A DNA stretch of 64,000 nt from Ferruginibacter sp. (GTDB taxonomy: Bacteria; Bacteroidota; Bacteroidia; Chitinophagales; Chitinophagaceae), in NCBI GenBank assembly GCA_013141115.1, contig JABFRP010000002.1:2530647-2594646 (forward strand). The letters are read 5' to 3'. The notes beneath the pieces are model-generated. The model saw only the letters and a list, made by a program, of their open reading frames with translations, had not been told where the DNA came from and did not search any database. Both the position numbers and the translations under genes were made by a program. Shown one piece after another: positions 40,101 through 49,003 of the stretch (the stretch's first letter is position 1; each line of letters starts with the position of its first letter).

Positions 40101-40343
40101 ACCACATTGGCAATGGTGTTCGGTATGCTACCTATTGCATTGGCAAAAGGAACTGCCAGCGAATGGAAAAATGGATTGGCCTGGGTAATTATTGGTGGGC
40201 TTCTGTCATCATTGATATTGACAGTTTATTTAGTACCGATGGTTTATTATGTGGTGGATAGATTGAAAGAGAAATTTGGGAAAAACAAAACTGTGCCATT
40301 ACCGCAAACCAATTTGCAGGAGCCGGTAGCAGTAAGAGGATAA
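37200..40343 (+). CDS. RND efflux transporter, inner-membrane permease
   Basis: 1047 aa; LTEISIKRPSLIIVLFSVLTLLGVIGYKNLSYELMPDFNQPVVVIKTAYPGAEPGEVE; AcrB-type repeats. Confidence 0.96.
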   Translation: MNLTEISIKRPSLIIVLFSVLTLLGVIGYKNLSYELMPDFNQPVVVIKTAYPGAEPGEVETSVSRKIEDALSNMEGVDYLVTKSLPNASIIIANLKYGTNLDKAMQDAQRYIDNIRKDLPVDILSPVMSKVSPNDLPIMSVSATSNLPATAFYQKMKDEYLPQIQQLKGVAEITILGGEEREVQVKVNQDKLKLFKLSLSQVVDAVNRSGLDLPAGKIQTDKENSSVRLSGKFITIQDIKNVQVAMPVAGSPVYLKDVAIVSDGVKETTSISRYNGKNGIGLMLKKQGDANAVDVSKLVRNKFKTIEAQNAVAGVKFIIADDSTDNTIAAVNSVVFDLILAVLLVSLVMLLFLRSFRNSLIVIVAIPTSLVTAFAVMWLLGYTLNLMTLLAMSLIIGILVDDAVVVLENIQKHLDKGKEKRVAAMDGRMEIGFAALSITLVDVVVFLPILFLQVFVADMLKQFSVVVVTSTLTSLLVGFTLTPWLASRIGKKEDLQPTNFFNRFLLWFELQLDQFINWYGKQLEWVLSHKLIFTGIVLLLFAITLGIMKQGIIGKELISTGDQGKFRMALEFDKTTSIQQNNLIAQQVETYILQQKEVATVFSNVGGPSTGIGSLGVGSANKTEFTIQLKSKKELNNLPTESFMKTLREDLKLRYPSINYSMAALGLIPRSAPIEITLSSNNLDLVMASGNELKSIVEKIPGADNVRLSVEAGSPEYKIIPDKDKMQRLGLTTAYVGLNLRTAFTGNDDATLTENGTEYPVRIWLDEFERKNYDDVKRLSIVNPMGLPIEVSQFANVERDNSPSLLERKDRQPAITLTADALGRPSGTVADEVVAYLKKNPLAEGIDMTWGSDIKRQNDSFGALGSVLMISFLLIYLIMVALYDNFVYPFVALFSILVATIGAFLALNLALSNLSLFALLGLIMLMGLVVKNAILIVDFTNQLKAQGMYYKEALIKAGKERMRPILMTTLAMVFGMLPIALAKGTASEWKNGLAWVIIGGLLSSLILTVYLVPMVYYVVDRLKEKFGKNKTVPLPQTNLQEPVAVRG

Positions 40344-40408
40344 TTTTATTTAGCTGCCATAGGATTGCCAAACAATCTGCTGTCTAAACATATACAACCG
40401 CAAGGCGC

Positions 40409-40957
40409 ATGGATGAAGTTGAATTAATACATAGCATTCTGGAGGGTGACCAGCAGAATTATACGATATTGATAAAACAATACCAGTCTAGTGTATTTCG
40501 TACAGCTATGGGACTGCTGCATAATAAGGAAGATGCAGAAGAAATTGCGCAGGATGTTTTTGTAAAAGTTTATCAGTCACTCTCTTCCTATAATGGTAAG
40601 GCGGCCTTTTCTACATGGCTTTACCGCATTACCGTAAATACCAGTTTAAATTTTCTAAGAAAGAAAAAACGCAAAACTTTCTGGGCCGGATTGGCAGATA
40701 TGTTGCAGGTTGCGTCAAAAGACAAATCTGCGGAAGCCTTATTAACAGAGCGTTCAGACCATGCTGTTATTCAGCAAGCTCTGGATGCATTGCCCGAAAA
40801 ACAGCGGCTGGCATTTGTATTTACCAAATATGAAGAACTTCCCCAAAGGCAAGCAGCCGAAATTATGAACATCAGCGAAGGTGCTGTTGAACAACTGGTC
40901 ATCCGTGCAAAAAACAATCTGAAAAAAATATTAGAAAAAGAAGGGTATGGGGCATAG
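40409..40957 (+). CDS. ECF-type RNA polymerase sigma factor
   Basis: YQSSVFRTAMGLLHNKEDAEEIAQDVFVKVYQSLSSYNGKAAFSTWLYRITVNTSLNFLRK; LPEKQRLAFVFTKYEELPQRQAAEIMNISEGAVEQLVIRAKNNL. Confidence 0.95.
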   Translation: MDEVELIHSILEGDQQNYTILIKQYQSSVFRTAMGLLHNKEDAEEIAQDVFVKVYQSLSSYNGKAAFSTWLYRITVNTSLNFLRKKKRKTFWAGLADMLQVASKDKSAEALLTERSDHAVIQQALDALPEKQRLAFVFTKYEELPQRQAAEIMNISEGAVEQLVIRAKNNLKKILEKEGYGA

Positions 40958-41000
40958 GATTTTTTAAACATTAATTGTCTAACTATTAAACAGCGATACA

Positions 41001-41309
41001 ATGAGCAGTAAAAAAGATATTGATCAACTGATTAACAACTTTGTTGCAGCGGAAAAAGATACAGCATTCAATCCGTTTTTATCTACCCGTGTAATGGCGG
41101 CAATAGATAAACAACGGACTGAAAAATTGTTTGTTTTTTCACCCGTATGGAGAACAGCAGTGATGGCAGTAAGTCTTTTTATTGCAGTGTTTGCGGGTAT
41201 TGCAGCAGGCAGCCTTTATCAATCAAAAAATGATGTTGCTGATATGGTGCTGATGAATGATGCCAGCATGGAAAATTTTGCCTTGTACAATCAAATGAGT
41301 AATGAGTAA
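41001..41309 (+). CDS. Small single-TM protein, possible anti-sigma factor
   Basis: Directly downstream of ECF sigma; cytoplasmic N-terminus then TM VWRTAVMAVSLFIAVFAGIAAG. Confidence 0.6.
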   Translation: MSSKKDIDQLINNFVAAEKDTAFNPFLSTRVMAAIDKQRTEKLFVFSPVWRTAVMAVSLFIAVFAGIAAGSLYQSKNDVADMVLMNDASMENFALYNQMSNE

Positions 41310-41314
41310 ATGCA

Positions 41315-41839
41315 GTGATGATGAAAAGGAATCAATTATTAAAATGGGCGGTGGTTTTGCTGGTAATAACCAATGTGGTTACAATAGCAACTATTCTTTA
41401 TCATAACTACAAAGAAAGTGTCGTGGCGGATAGTGTTGCCATCAATACCGGGGCTGGTGTAAACATGCTCAACGGCAGATTTTTCCGGCAAACACTTGGT
41501 TTTAGTGAGGTGCAGATGGATTCGTTTCGGGATATAAACCAGGATTTTCGTCCTTATGCAATGGATTTAACTTTTGGAATAGATTCTTTAAAAACAGCCA
41601 TGTTTACTGAATTACAAAAAGCTGCACCGGATACCGTAGTACTAAGCAACCTGTCTGAGCAGATTGGCCAGATGCATGGTAAATTGAAATACGGAACCTT
41701 TCATTTTTATTTAAACGTAAAAAAAATATGTTCACCTGCACAGAGCGTTGAGTTGGAAAAAGCCTTTCTGCCATTGTTTAAAACCGAAAACATAACTACA
41801 CCTAATCAGCACCGGCGAAGAGGCCGGGACAACAACTAA
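41315..41839 (+). CDS. Spy/CpxP-like periplasmic stress/heavy-metal sensor protein
   Basis: N-terminal TM; NGRFFRQTLGFSEVQMDSFRDINQDFRPYAMDLTFGIDSLKTAMFTEL. Confidence 0.7.
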   Translation: MMMKRNQLLKWAVVLLVITNVVTIATILYHNYKESVVADSVAINTGAGVNMLNGRFFRQTLGFSEVQMDSFRDINQDFRPYAMDLTFGIDSLKTAMFTELQKAAPDTVVLSNLSEQIGQMHGKLKYGTFHFYLNVKKICSPAQSVELEKAFLPLFKTENITTPNQHRRRGRDNN

Positions 41840-41867
41840 TAATTTTATAACAACTAAATATTAAAAC

Positions 41868-42161
41868 ATGAAAAAGTTTATGATTGCAGCAATCTTAATG
41901 ATTGCTACCAGCGGAGTATTGTCTGCCCAAAATACAAGACCAGGCAACGGTAAACCCGGAACAAATAAAGACATGCCCACTTTTGTTGATGCAAATAAAA
42001 ACGGTGTTTGTGATACCTATGAGAGCGGCAACCGGCTGGCAGTAAAAGGAGCGGGCCAGGGACAGCGACTGAACAGGGGACAGGGAGCAGGTAATGGTAA
42101 AGGTAATGGCAGGTGTGGTGCAGGCAGGGGAAACTGTAATGGCAGAAGAAGAGCAATTTAA
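41868..42161 (+). CDS. Small secreted protein with EF-hand-like loop and Gly/Asn/Arg-rich tail
   Basis: Signal peptide; FVDANKNGVCDTYE; GAGQGQRLNRGQGAGNGKGNGRCGAGRGNCNGRRRAI. Confidence 0.6.
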   Translation: MKKFMIAAILMIATSGVLSAQNTRPGNGKPGTNKDMPTFVDANKNGVCDTYESGNRLAVKGAGQGQRLNRGQGAGNGKGNGRCGAGRGNCNGRRRAI

Positions 42162-42310
42162 AATGGCAGGTTTCATTCAACCCCCGGCGGCGGCTTCGGC
42201 CCCTGTCGGTAGGGTAACTGCACAGAACATAATTAACCGCCCTGGGGCTATGAACCACCGCAGCAGCAAAAGCTCCAATACAAAAAACGCAATAGCTTAA
42301 TATTTTTCAA

Positions 42311-42814
42311 ATGCTAATAGCTATAAGAAACTGGAAATACGAGGATTTAAACTCACTGGTATTGCATGCAAACAATATTAAAATTTGGAATAATCTCCGC
42401 AATTATTTTCCCCATCCATATACAGAAGAAGATGGCAAAGCGTGGCTGAAAAAAGTAGTGGATGCGTTGCCTGCAGTAAACATGGCGATTGATGTAAATG
42501 GACAGGCCGTGGGAGGAATAGGTTTGATATTGAATGGAGATGTGTACATCAAATCTGCAGAGATTGGTTATTGGCTAGGGGAGGAATATTGGGGGCAGGG
42601 TATTACTACCGAGGCAGTAAGGTTAATGACCGAATATGCGTTTTACTATTTTGACCTGTTGCGTTTGTATGCAGAAGTGTTTGAAAATAATAAAGCATCC
42701 ATGCGTGTGCTGGAAAAAAATGGTTACTACCTGGAAGGTGTGCGTCGCAAAGCAGTTTTTAAAAATGAAATTTTAATGGATGATTATATCTGGGTAAAAC
42801 TGAGGGCATGGTAG
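42311..42814 (+). CDS. GNAT family N-acetyltransferase (RimJ-like)
   Basis: EIGYWLGEEYWGQGITTEAVRLMTEYAFYYFDLLRLYAEVFENNKASMRVLEKNGYYLEGVRRKAV. Confidence 0.93.
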   Translation: MLIAIRNWKYEDLNSLVLHANNIKIWNNLRNYFPHPYTEEDGKAWLKKVVDALPAVNMAIDVNGQAVGGIGLILNGDVYIKSAEIGYWLGEEYWGQGITTEAVRLMTEYAFYYFDLLRLYAEVFENNKASMRVLEKNGYYLEGVRRKAVFKNEILMDDYIWVKLRAW

Positions 42815-42907
42815 CCATTGTATCAAATAAATTTATCTGGGATTTTAAAAATATATGCAGGCAACATTCAATCGTTGCCGGCTTTTACCTTCTTTAAAAT
42901 AAAGTAT

Positions 42908-43150
42908 ATGTACCTCAAAAAAAATATTGCAACCAGCGAGTCTGGTTTCATCTTCAATCCCTCCTCCGGCGACTCTTATAATGTAAATCCTGTTGCGGCA
43001 GAAATATTACAACAGTTAAAACAGGGAACAGCCCTTGCTGCAATAAAAGAAAACATCCTGAAGGATTACGAAGTAGAACCAATGCGGCTTGAACAGGACC
43101 TGGAAGATTTTATGAATCAATTGAAAGAAGCCAATCTCCTGGAGAATTAA
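42908..43150 (+). CDS. PqqD-like peptide-binding (RRE) protein
   Basis: MYLKKNIATSESGFIFNPSSGDSYNVNPVAAEILQQLKQGTALAAIKENILKDYEVEPMRLEQDLEDFMNQLKEANLLEN; internal ATG 42908 preferred. Confidence 0.75.
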   Translation: MYLKKNIATSESGFIFNPSSGDSYNVNPVAAEILQQLKQGTALAAIKENILKDYEVEPMRLEQDLEDFMNQLKEANLLEN

Positions 43151-43171
43151 AAAAAATAATAAAAATGCTTT

Positions 43172-44224
43172 ATGGAAAAGTCTGATAACCTCACAACGAT
43201 AGCCGTAACAGGATTAAATGCTATTGATAGTCCGGGACCCGGCATTGCAGTAATCAGGGCGCTGAGAGATGGGCTGGCAAAACCTTTGCGGATTATTGGC
43301 CTGTCTTATGAAACATTGGAGCCGGGTATTTACATGCATGATGTGGTGGATAAAACCTACCAAATTCCTTACCCCGCAGCGGGTTCAGATGCCTTGCTCA
43401 GGAGATTGCAGTATATACATGAAAAAGAAAACCTGCAACTCATCATTCCCAATTTTGATGCAGAACTGCACAACTTTATAAAACTCGGCCCGGTATTGCA
43501 AACTATGGGTATTGCCACATTTCTCCCAACACAGGAGCAGTTTGATGTGAGGGATAAAATCAACTTATTCAGGTTTGGACAACAACAGGGGTTAACAGTT
43601 CCAAAAGATAAAATCATCAACAGCATTGCTGAATTAAATTCCTGCGAAGAATCACTGGGCTTTCCGTTGGTTGTAAAAGGAAAATTTTATGATGCGATTG
43701 TGGCCTATACAATGGAGCAGGCACAAAAGGCTTTTTATAAACTTTCTGCAAAATGGGGCTTCCCCATTATTGTACAGGAATTTATTGATGGTACAGAAAT
43801 AAATATTGCAGTACTGGGCGATGGAAAAGGCAATGCGGTGAGCATTATTCCCATGCGAAAACTGTACATCACCGACAAAGGAAAAGCATGGGCAGGAATT
43901 ACACTGGAGGATGATAAGTTGATAAAAGTGGCCAGTGATTTTGTGAATGCCACTAACTGGAAAGGTGGCTGTGAGCTGGAAATTATGAGAACTAAAAAAG
44001 ATGAATTGTATATCATGGAAATCAATCCACGTTTTCCGGCATGGATATATTTATCGGCTGCCGCAGGGCAAAACCAGCCCGCAGCGCTTGCTAAGATGGC
44101 CATGGGAGAAGCCGTACCGGTTTTTACCGGATATGAAGTGGGCAAGATTTTTATCCGTTACTCCTGGGATCATATCACAGATATCAAAGAGTTTCACCAG
44201 GTAAGCGGGATGGGTGAATTGTAA
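43172..44224 (+). CDS. ATP-grasp domain protein
   Basis: LGFPLVVKGKFYDAIVAYTMEQAQKAF..GFPIIVQEFIDGTEINIAVLGD..GGCELEIMRTKKDELYIMEINPRFPAWIYLSAAAGQN. Confidence 0.88.
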   Translation: MEKSDNLTTIAVTGLNAIDSPGPGIAVIRALRDGLAKPLRIIGLSYETLEPGIYMHDVVDKTYQIPYPAAGSDALLRRLQYIHEKENLQLIIPNFDAELHNFIKLGPVLQTMGIATFLPTQEQFDVRDKINLFRFGQQQGLTVPKDKIINSIAELNSCEESLGFPLVVKGKFYDAIVAYTMEQAQKAFYKLSAKWGFPIIVQEFIDGTEINIAVLGDGKGNAVSIIPMRKLYITDKGKAWAGITLEDDKLIKVASDFVNATNWKGGCELEIMRTKKDELYIMEINPRFPAWIYLSAAAGQNQPAALAKMAMGEAVPVFTGYEVGKIFIRYSWDHITDIKEFHQVSGMGEL

Positions 44225-44264
44225 ATAAATATTTAGCAGGAGATCAATTTAAAAAAATTGCAGC

Positions 44265-45623
44265 ATGAAAAAAATGCTTTACGAAAGTCCTTCCATCCAA
44301 AAATTGAATGGAGGAATGATGAATAAGTTTGGAACGAGGACAGAGTATGAACCCGTAAAACAAATTGATGGTGTGGCGGTGCAAACAATGATGGCGCAGT
44401 ATGGCTCGCCTTTATTTGTTTTAAGTGAGCGAACCATACGACGCAATTATCAAAATGCCGTGAGGGCATTTAAAACACGTTATCCAAAAGTGCAGTTTGC
44501 CTGGAGTTATAAAACCAATTACCTCAATGCTGTTTGCAAAATATTTCACCAGGAGGGGAGCTGGGCAGAAGTGGTGAGCGGATTTGAATACCGCAAAGCG
44601 ATTGGCAACGGGGTGCCAGGCAATAAAATTATTTTTAATGGCCCCGAAAAAACAAATGAAGAACTGGAATTGGCAGTTAATAATGGATCATTAATTCACA
44701 TTGATCATTTTGATGAATTGTACCAGTTGATAATATTGAGTGACCAACTGAACAAAAAGCCCAGGGTAGCAATCCGTGTAAATATGGATACGGGAATTTA
44801 TCCCATGTGGGATCGTTTTGGTTTTAATTATGAAAATGGCCAGGCCTTTAGTGCACTCAGCAAAATTGTAGCATCCGGTAAAATGGAACTCATCGGTTTG
44901 CATTGTCATATCGGAACATTTATGTTATCAACCGATGCCTATGCCACTGCCGTAAAAAAATTGGGAGACCTTGCATGGAAATGCAAAACACAACTCAATA
45001 CAAGCATACAATATATTGACCTGGGTGGAGGTTTTCCATCAGCCAATACTTTAAGAGGTTCCTTTCTTCCGGGTACAGATAATGTACCATCTGTAGATGA
45101 ATTTGCTGAGGCCATTACAAATGGTTTGCTGCAACTCGGTTTTGGAGCAGATGAATTGCCCCTGCTAATTTTAGAAAGCGGCCGGGTATTAATAGATGAT
45201 GCAGGCTACCTCCTTGCATCTGTTATTGCCAACAAAAGATTAAGCGATGGCCGCCGTGCAACCATACTGGATGCGGGTGTAAACCTGTTATTCACTTCCT
45301 TTTGGTACGATCATAAAATAAGCCCGGCACAGGATTTTACACAACATTCCGAAGACATGGTATTGTATGGGCCATTGTGTATGAATATTGATGTGATAAG
45401 GCAAAGCATCAACCTGCCAATATTAAACCGTGGCGATAAAGTGGTAGTGCATAAAGTGGGTGCCTATAATATGACACAGTGGATGCAGTTTATACAAATG
45501 CGTCCCAATGTGATATTGATTGATGAACAAGGGCAAACACACCTGGTGAGAGCTGCAGAAAACCTGCAGTATGTAGAGCAACCCGAACGCATGCCCGAAC
45601 ATTTGAAACCAATTGATTTATGA
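44265..45623 (+). CDS. PLP-dependent (fold III) decarboxylase, DAP/ornithine-decarboxylase-like, with leader-like N-terminus
   Basis: FAWSYKTNYLNAVCKIFHQEGSWAEVVSGFEY..HCHIGTF..YIDLGGGFPSA; N-terminus MKKMLYESPSIQKLNGGMMNKFG. Confidence 0.88.
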   Translation: MKKMLYESPSIQKLNGGMMNKFGTRTEYEPVKQIDGVAVQTMMAQYGSPLFVLSERTIRRNYQNAVRAFKTRYPKVQFAWSYKTNYLNAVCKIFHQEGSWAEVVSGFEYRKAIGNGVPGNKIIFNGPEKTNEELELAVNNGSLIHIDHFDELYQLIILSDQLNKKPRVAIRVNMDTGIYPMWDRFGFNYENGQAFSALSKIVASGKMELIGLHCHIGTFMLSTDAYATAVKKLGDLAWKCKTQLNTSIQYIDLGGGFPSANTLRGSFLPGTDNVPSVDEFAEAITNGLLQLGFGADELPLLILESGRVLIDDAGYLLASVIANKRLSDGRRATILDAGVNLLFTSFWYDHKISPAQDFTQHSEDMVLYGPLCMNIDVIRQSINLPILNRGDKVVVHKVGAYNMTQWMQFIQMRPNVILIDEQGQTHLVRAAENLQYVEQPERMPEHLKPIDL

Positions 45624-45632
45624 TAAAAGGCG

Positions 45633-47837
45633 TTGCCTGTTAAATTGAAAAATACGACTGCTATATCATTTCTTAAGTATTTCACTGCTACGGTATTGAA
45701 CAGTTACTCCATGTTGTTCTTTAGCAACAAAAAGTTTTTTGCAATAATGGTATTGCTGGCTTCTTTCTTTAATCCTTACACAGGCTTTGCTGGTTTGGTT
45801 GCTACAATAACAGCAGCTATAGTGGCCTATTTTATTGGCTTTAGCAGGGAGCAGGTAAAGAGTGGCCTATATACTTACAGTGCTACATTGGTAGGATTGG
45901 GTATGGGTACTTTTTATGAGTTTAGTATGGGGTTTTGGATATTGCTGGTTTTGGCAACAGTATTGGCGGTATTATTATCTGCAGCCTTTATTGCCCAACT
46001 GGGTAAAAGCAATCTGCCGGCATTGTCGTTGGCGTTTATTTTTACGTTGTGGGTGGTCATTCTTTCATCCAAAGAATTTGCGGTGATTGGCCTTACTCAG
46101 CGTAATATTTATTGGCTCAATGAAATGTATGCTGCAGGAGGAACGGGATTAATCAACTTTGTGCAACGGGTAGAAACGATTGCCATGCCGGATATGTTGT
46201 CAGGTTTTTTGCGCTCATTAAGTGCCATCCTGTTTCAAAGTAATATTGCTGCAGGTATTTTGCTCAGTATTGGATTACTCTTTTTTTCACGGATTGCCTT
46301 AACCCTGATGGTGGCAGGTTATACCATTGCCATTCTATTTATTCAACTGATGGATGGTTATGCAGGAAGCGTAAATTATTATAACCTTGGTACCAATTTC
46401 ATGCTGGTGTCCGTGGCACTCGGTGGCTTTTACATTATTCCTTCTGTGCGATCTTTTTTCTGGTCGTTGATAACGGTGCCTATTTCATATATACTTGTAA
46501 TAGCACTTTGGAAGATTACCTACACCTGGGGATTACCTGTTTTTTCATTGCCATTTTGTATTACGGTTATTCTTTTTCTTTTTGTTTTGCAGTTGCGCAA
46601 AGCAGGGGGTAAAATGGTTCTTACTCCCATCCAGTATTACAGCCCCGAAGAAAATCTTTACAGGTTTACCAATAATAAAGAACGGGTGCTGAGTGATTTT
46701 TATTACTATCACCTGTCGCTTCCATTTATGGGCGACTGGACGGTAAGCCAGGGATATGATGGCACTATAACACATAAAGGAGATTGGGGAAAGGCACTTG
46801 ATTTTGTAATTACTGATAAAGAAAATAAAACCTACCAGGGCACAGGTACTGAGCCGGAACAGTATTATTGTTATAACAAACCCGTGCTGAGCCCGGCAGA
46901 TGGCATTGTAGAAGAAATAATTGATTATGTGGAAGACAATGCCATTGGAGGAAATAACACTCAACAAAACTGGGGTAATACGATTATAATAAAACACGCC
47001 GCCACACTTTATACAAAACTATCTCATTTAAAACGGGGATCATTTAAAGTGGCAAAAGGCGCTTTTGTAAAAAAAGGAGATATCCTTGCTACCTGCGGCA
47101 GTTCCGGCCGATCTCCCGAACCGCACCTGCATTTCCAGGTGCAGGCTACACCTTATATAGATTCTAAAACCCTCGCCTATCCTTTGGCTTATTTTTTACA
47201 ACAGCAAAATGGCAACAGCATAATAAAAACCTATTCAGTGCCGCTTGAAAATAATATTGTTGGCAACATAATTCCCAATGCACAATTGCAGCAGGCCTTT
47301 GATTTTAAACCGGGTTATATCATGAAAGTCACCGCAGCCGGTTATGAAGAGGAGGCATGGGAAGTGATGGTGAGTACCTATAATGAAACTTATTTTTATT
47401 GCAGCCGGCATCATGCGTATGCTTATTTCATCAACAATGGCAGCATGTTTTACTTCACCCATTATTTTGGCAACCAGCATACATTGCTTTACCTGTTTTA
47501 CCAGGCAGCTTACAAAATAGTACTCAGCACCAATAAAAAAATAACAATTACCGATAGCTTTTCACAAAACATATTTGCAACACATCCGCTAAAGTGGTTT
47601 CAGGATCTGCTGGCCCCGTTTTTTATATTCATGAAAATGAAATATACCAGTATGGTAATAAAGGATGATGATATGCTGGGTGGCGGAAACATAGTGTTGA
47701 AAAGCTATTCACAGCAATACATGCCCGGTTCTGTAAAACAAAAAATGCTGGCCGGTATAGAAATACAGCAGGGCAAACTCCATGGTTTTAATGTAGCATT
47801 TAATAATAATAAAATTGAAGCCTCATGCAAAAATTAA
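45633..47837 (+). CDS. Urea transporter-like membrane domain fused to M23 (LytM) metallopeptidase domain
   Basis: N-terminal SYSMLFFSNKKFFAIMVLLASFFNPYTGFAGLVATITAAIVAYFIGFSREQVKSGLYTYSATLVGLGMG (UT-like, repeated); C-terminal THKGDWGKALDFVI..NWGNTIIIKHAATLYTKLSHLKRGSFKVAKGAFVKKGDILATCGSSGRSPEPHLHFQV (M23 H..D and HxH). TTG start in the track; ATG at 45711 alternative. Confidence 0.8.
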   Translation: MPVKLKNTTAISFLKYFTATVLNSYSMLFFSNKKFFAIMVLLASFFNPYTGFAGLVATITAAIVAYFIGFSREQVKSGLYTYSATLVGLGMGTFYEFSMGFWILLVLATVLAVLLSAAFIAQLGKSNLPALSLAFIFTLWVVILSSKEFAVIGLTQRNIYWLNEMYAAGGTGLINFVQRVETIAMPDMLSGFLRSLSAILFQSNIAAGILLSIGLLFFSRIALTLMVAGYTIAILFIQLMDGYAGSVNYYNLGTNFMLVSVALGGFYIIPSVRSFFWSLITVPISYILVIALWKITYTWGLPVFSLPFCITVILFLFVLQLRKAGGKMVLTPIQYYSPEENLYRFTNNKERVLSDFYYYHLSLPFMGDWTVSQGYDGTITHKGDWGKALDFVITDKENKTYQGTGTEPEQYYCYNKPVLSPADGIVEEIIDYVEDNAIGGNNTQQNWGNTIIIKHAATLYTKLSHLKRGSFKVAKGAFVKKGDILATCGSSGRSPEPHLHFQVQATPYIDSKTLAYPLAYFLQQQNGNSIIKTYSVPLENNIVGNIIPNAQLQQAFDFKPGYIMKVTAAGYEEEAWEVMVSTYNETYFYCSRHHAYAYFINNGSMFYFTHYFGNQHTLLYLFYQAAYKIVLSTNKKITITDSFSQNIFATHPLKWFQDLLAPFFIFMKMKYTSMVIKDDDMLGGGNIVLKSYSQQYMPGSVKQKMLAGIEIQQGKLHGFNVAFNNNKIEASCKN

Positions 47838-49003
47838 TCATAGTAACACTGCTGGTTTTCCTGTTGGCTACAACTGCTACAAAGGCACAAACAAATATTT
47901 CTTTTGCTGCTGCCGACAGTCAATCCTATGCTTTATATGAAAAAGCACAATGGAAAACATTATTGCTATTTGGAAAAGAAGCCATTGCCAATGGGCAGGA
48001 TTTTGTTTTATTAAGAATGCGGATGGGGTATGCAGCTTTTATGCTGGGTAACTATAGCGAATCAATCAAACATTACGAAACAGTATTGAAGGAAGATACC
48101 TACAATAGCACGGCGCATTATTATATTTACTGGAGCCGGGTAAACCTTAACCAGCCGGAAATGGCAATGGCTGAAGTCAAATTTTTAACCCCCGGAATGA
48201 TTGCTGATAAAAATAGCAGGGCTGCTGCTTTTACCAATGCCGCAGTAGAGTTGAGCTTCAAGCAGGCTTCCGTAAAATCAAGAGGTAATTCCATGTATAC
48301 AAGGGTGGGCCTGGGTAACCGTTTTAGTCACGGTTTTCATATACAGCAATCAATAGCCACTTACCAGCAAAAAATCAGTGAGCCCTTACTTACAGCGGTT
48401 ACAAAAAACACTAATATAAATATCAACCAGGTAGAATATTATAACAGGGTCATGTTTAACCTTAATCGAAACTGGCAACTGAAAACTGCCTATCATTATA
48501 TTTATACGCCTTTTAATAATTTCAGGTATCACAATCACCTGTTGCTGGCAGGGATTAAATACAATGGAACCTATTTAAACATACAGGCCGATGCTATCAT
48601 TGGTAGAATTACAGACACATCCACGCAGCAATACAACCTGCAGTTGGATTTATACCCCCTTGGTAATCTTAACCTGTATAGTTTTTCCACTGCAAGTTTT
48701 CGGCAGCAAAAGGAATCAGCCTTTAATTTCAGGCAAGTGATTGGTGTAAAATTGCTGAAGCAATTATGGCTGGAAGGAAATATTACAATTGGCGAATTTA
48801 AAAACTATGCAGAAAATGATGCACTGTACGTTTACAATGCCATAGACGTTAATAAACAAAAAACAGGTATAACAGGTTACATTTTGTTAAACGAAAAATT
48901 ATCTGCCCAAATCGGTTATACTTACGAGCAACGCCAGTTATTTGGTACCACATCTACTTTTAATCAACATTCAATTACAGGAGGCCTATCATGGAAATTT
49001 TAA
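47825..49003 (+). CDS. TPR plus outer-membrane beta-barrel protein (YaiO-like)
   Basis: Signal peptide; TPR-like YAAFMLGNYSESIKHYETVLKEDTYNSTAHYYIYWSRVNL; barrel-like C-terminus ending ..GGLSWKF. Confidence 0.65.
   Translation: MQKLIIVTLLVFLLATTATKAQTNISFAAADSQSYALYEKAQWKTLLLFGKEAIANGQDFVLLRMRMGYAAFMLGNYSESIKHYETVLKEDTYNSTAHYYIYWSRVNLNQPEMAMAEVKFLTPGMIADKNSRAAAFTNAAVELSFKQASVKSRGNSMYTRVGLGNRFSHGFHIQQSIATYQQKISEPLLTAVTKNTNININQVEYYNRVMFNLNRNWQLKTAYHYIYTPFNNFRYHNHLLLAGIKYNGTYLNIQADAIIGRITDTSTQQYNLQLDLYPLGNLNLYSFSTASFRQQKESAFNFRQVIGVKLLKQLWLEGNITIGEFKNYAENDALYVYNAIDVNKQKTGITGYILLNEKLSAQIGYTYEQRQLFGTTSTFNQHSITGGLSWKF

Noticed and set aside
42094-42300. Overlapping ORF 42094..42300
   Set aside because: Overlaps the Gly-rich gene in another frame; no signal peptide or family pattern; probably a by-product of low-complexity sequence.
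42908-43150. PQQ cofactor biosynthesis
   Set aside because: Only a PqqD-like protein is present; no PqqA/B/C/E, so the domain is taken as a generic RRE/peptide chaperone.
44265-45623. Standard lysine biosynthesis diaminopimelate decarboxylase (lysA)
   Set aside because: Fold matches, but the leader-like N-terminus and PqqD/ATP-grasp/UT-M23 context argue against simple housekeeping LysA; substrate left open.
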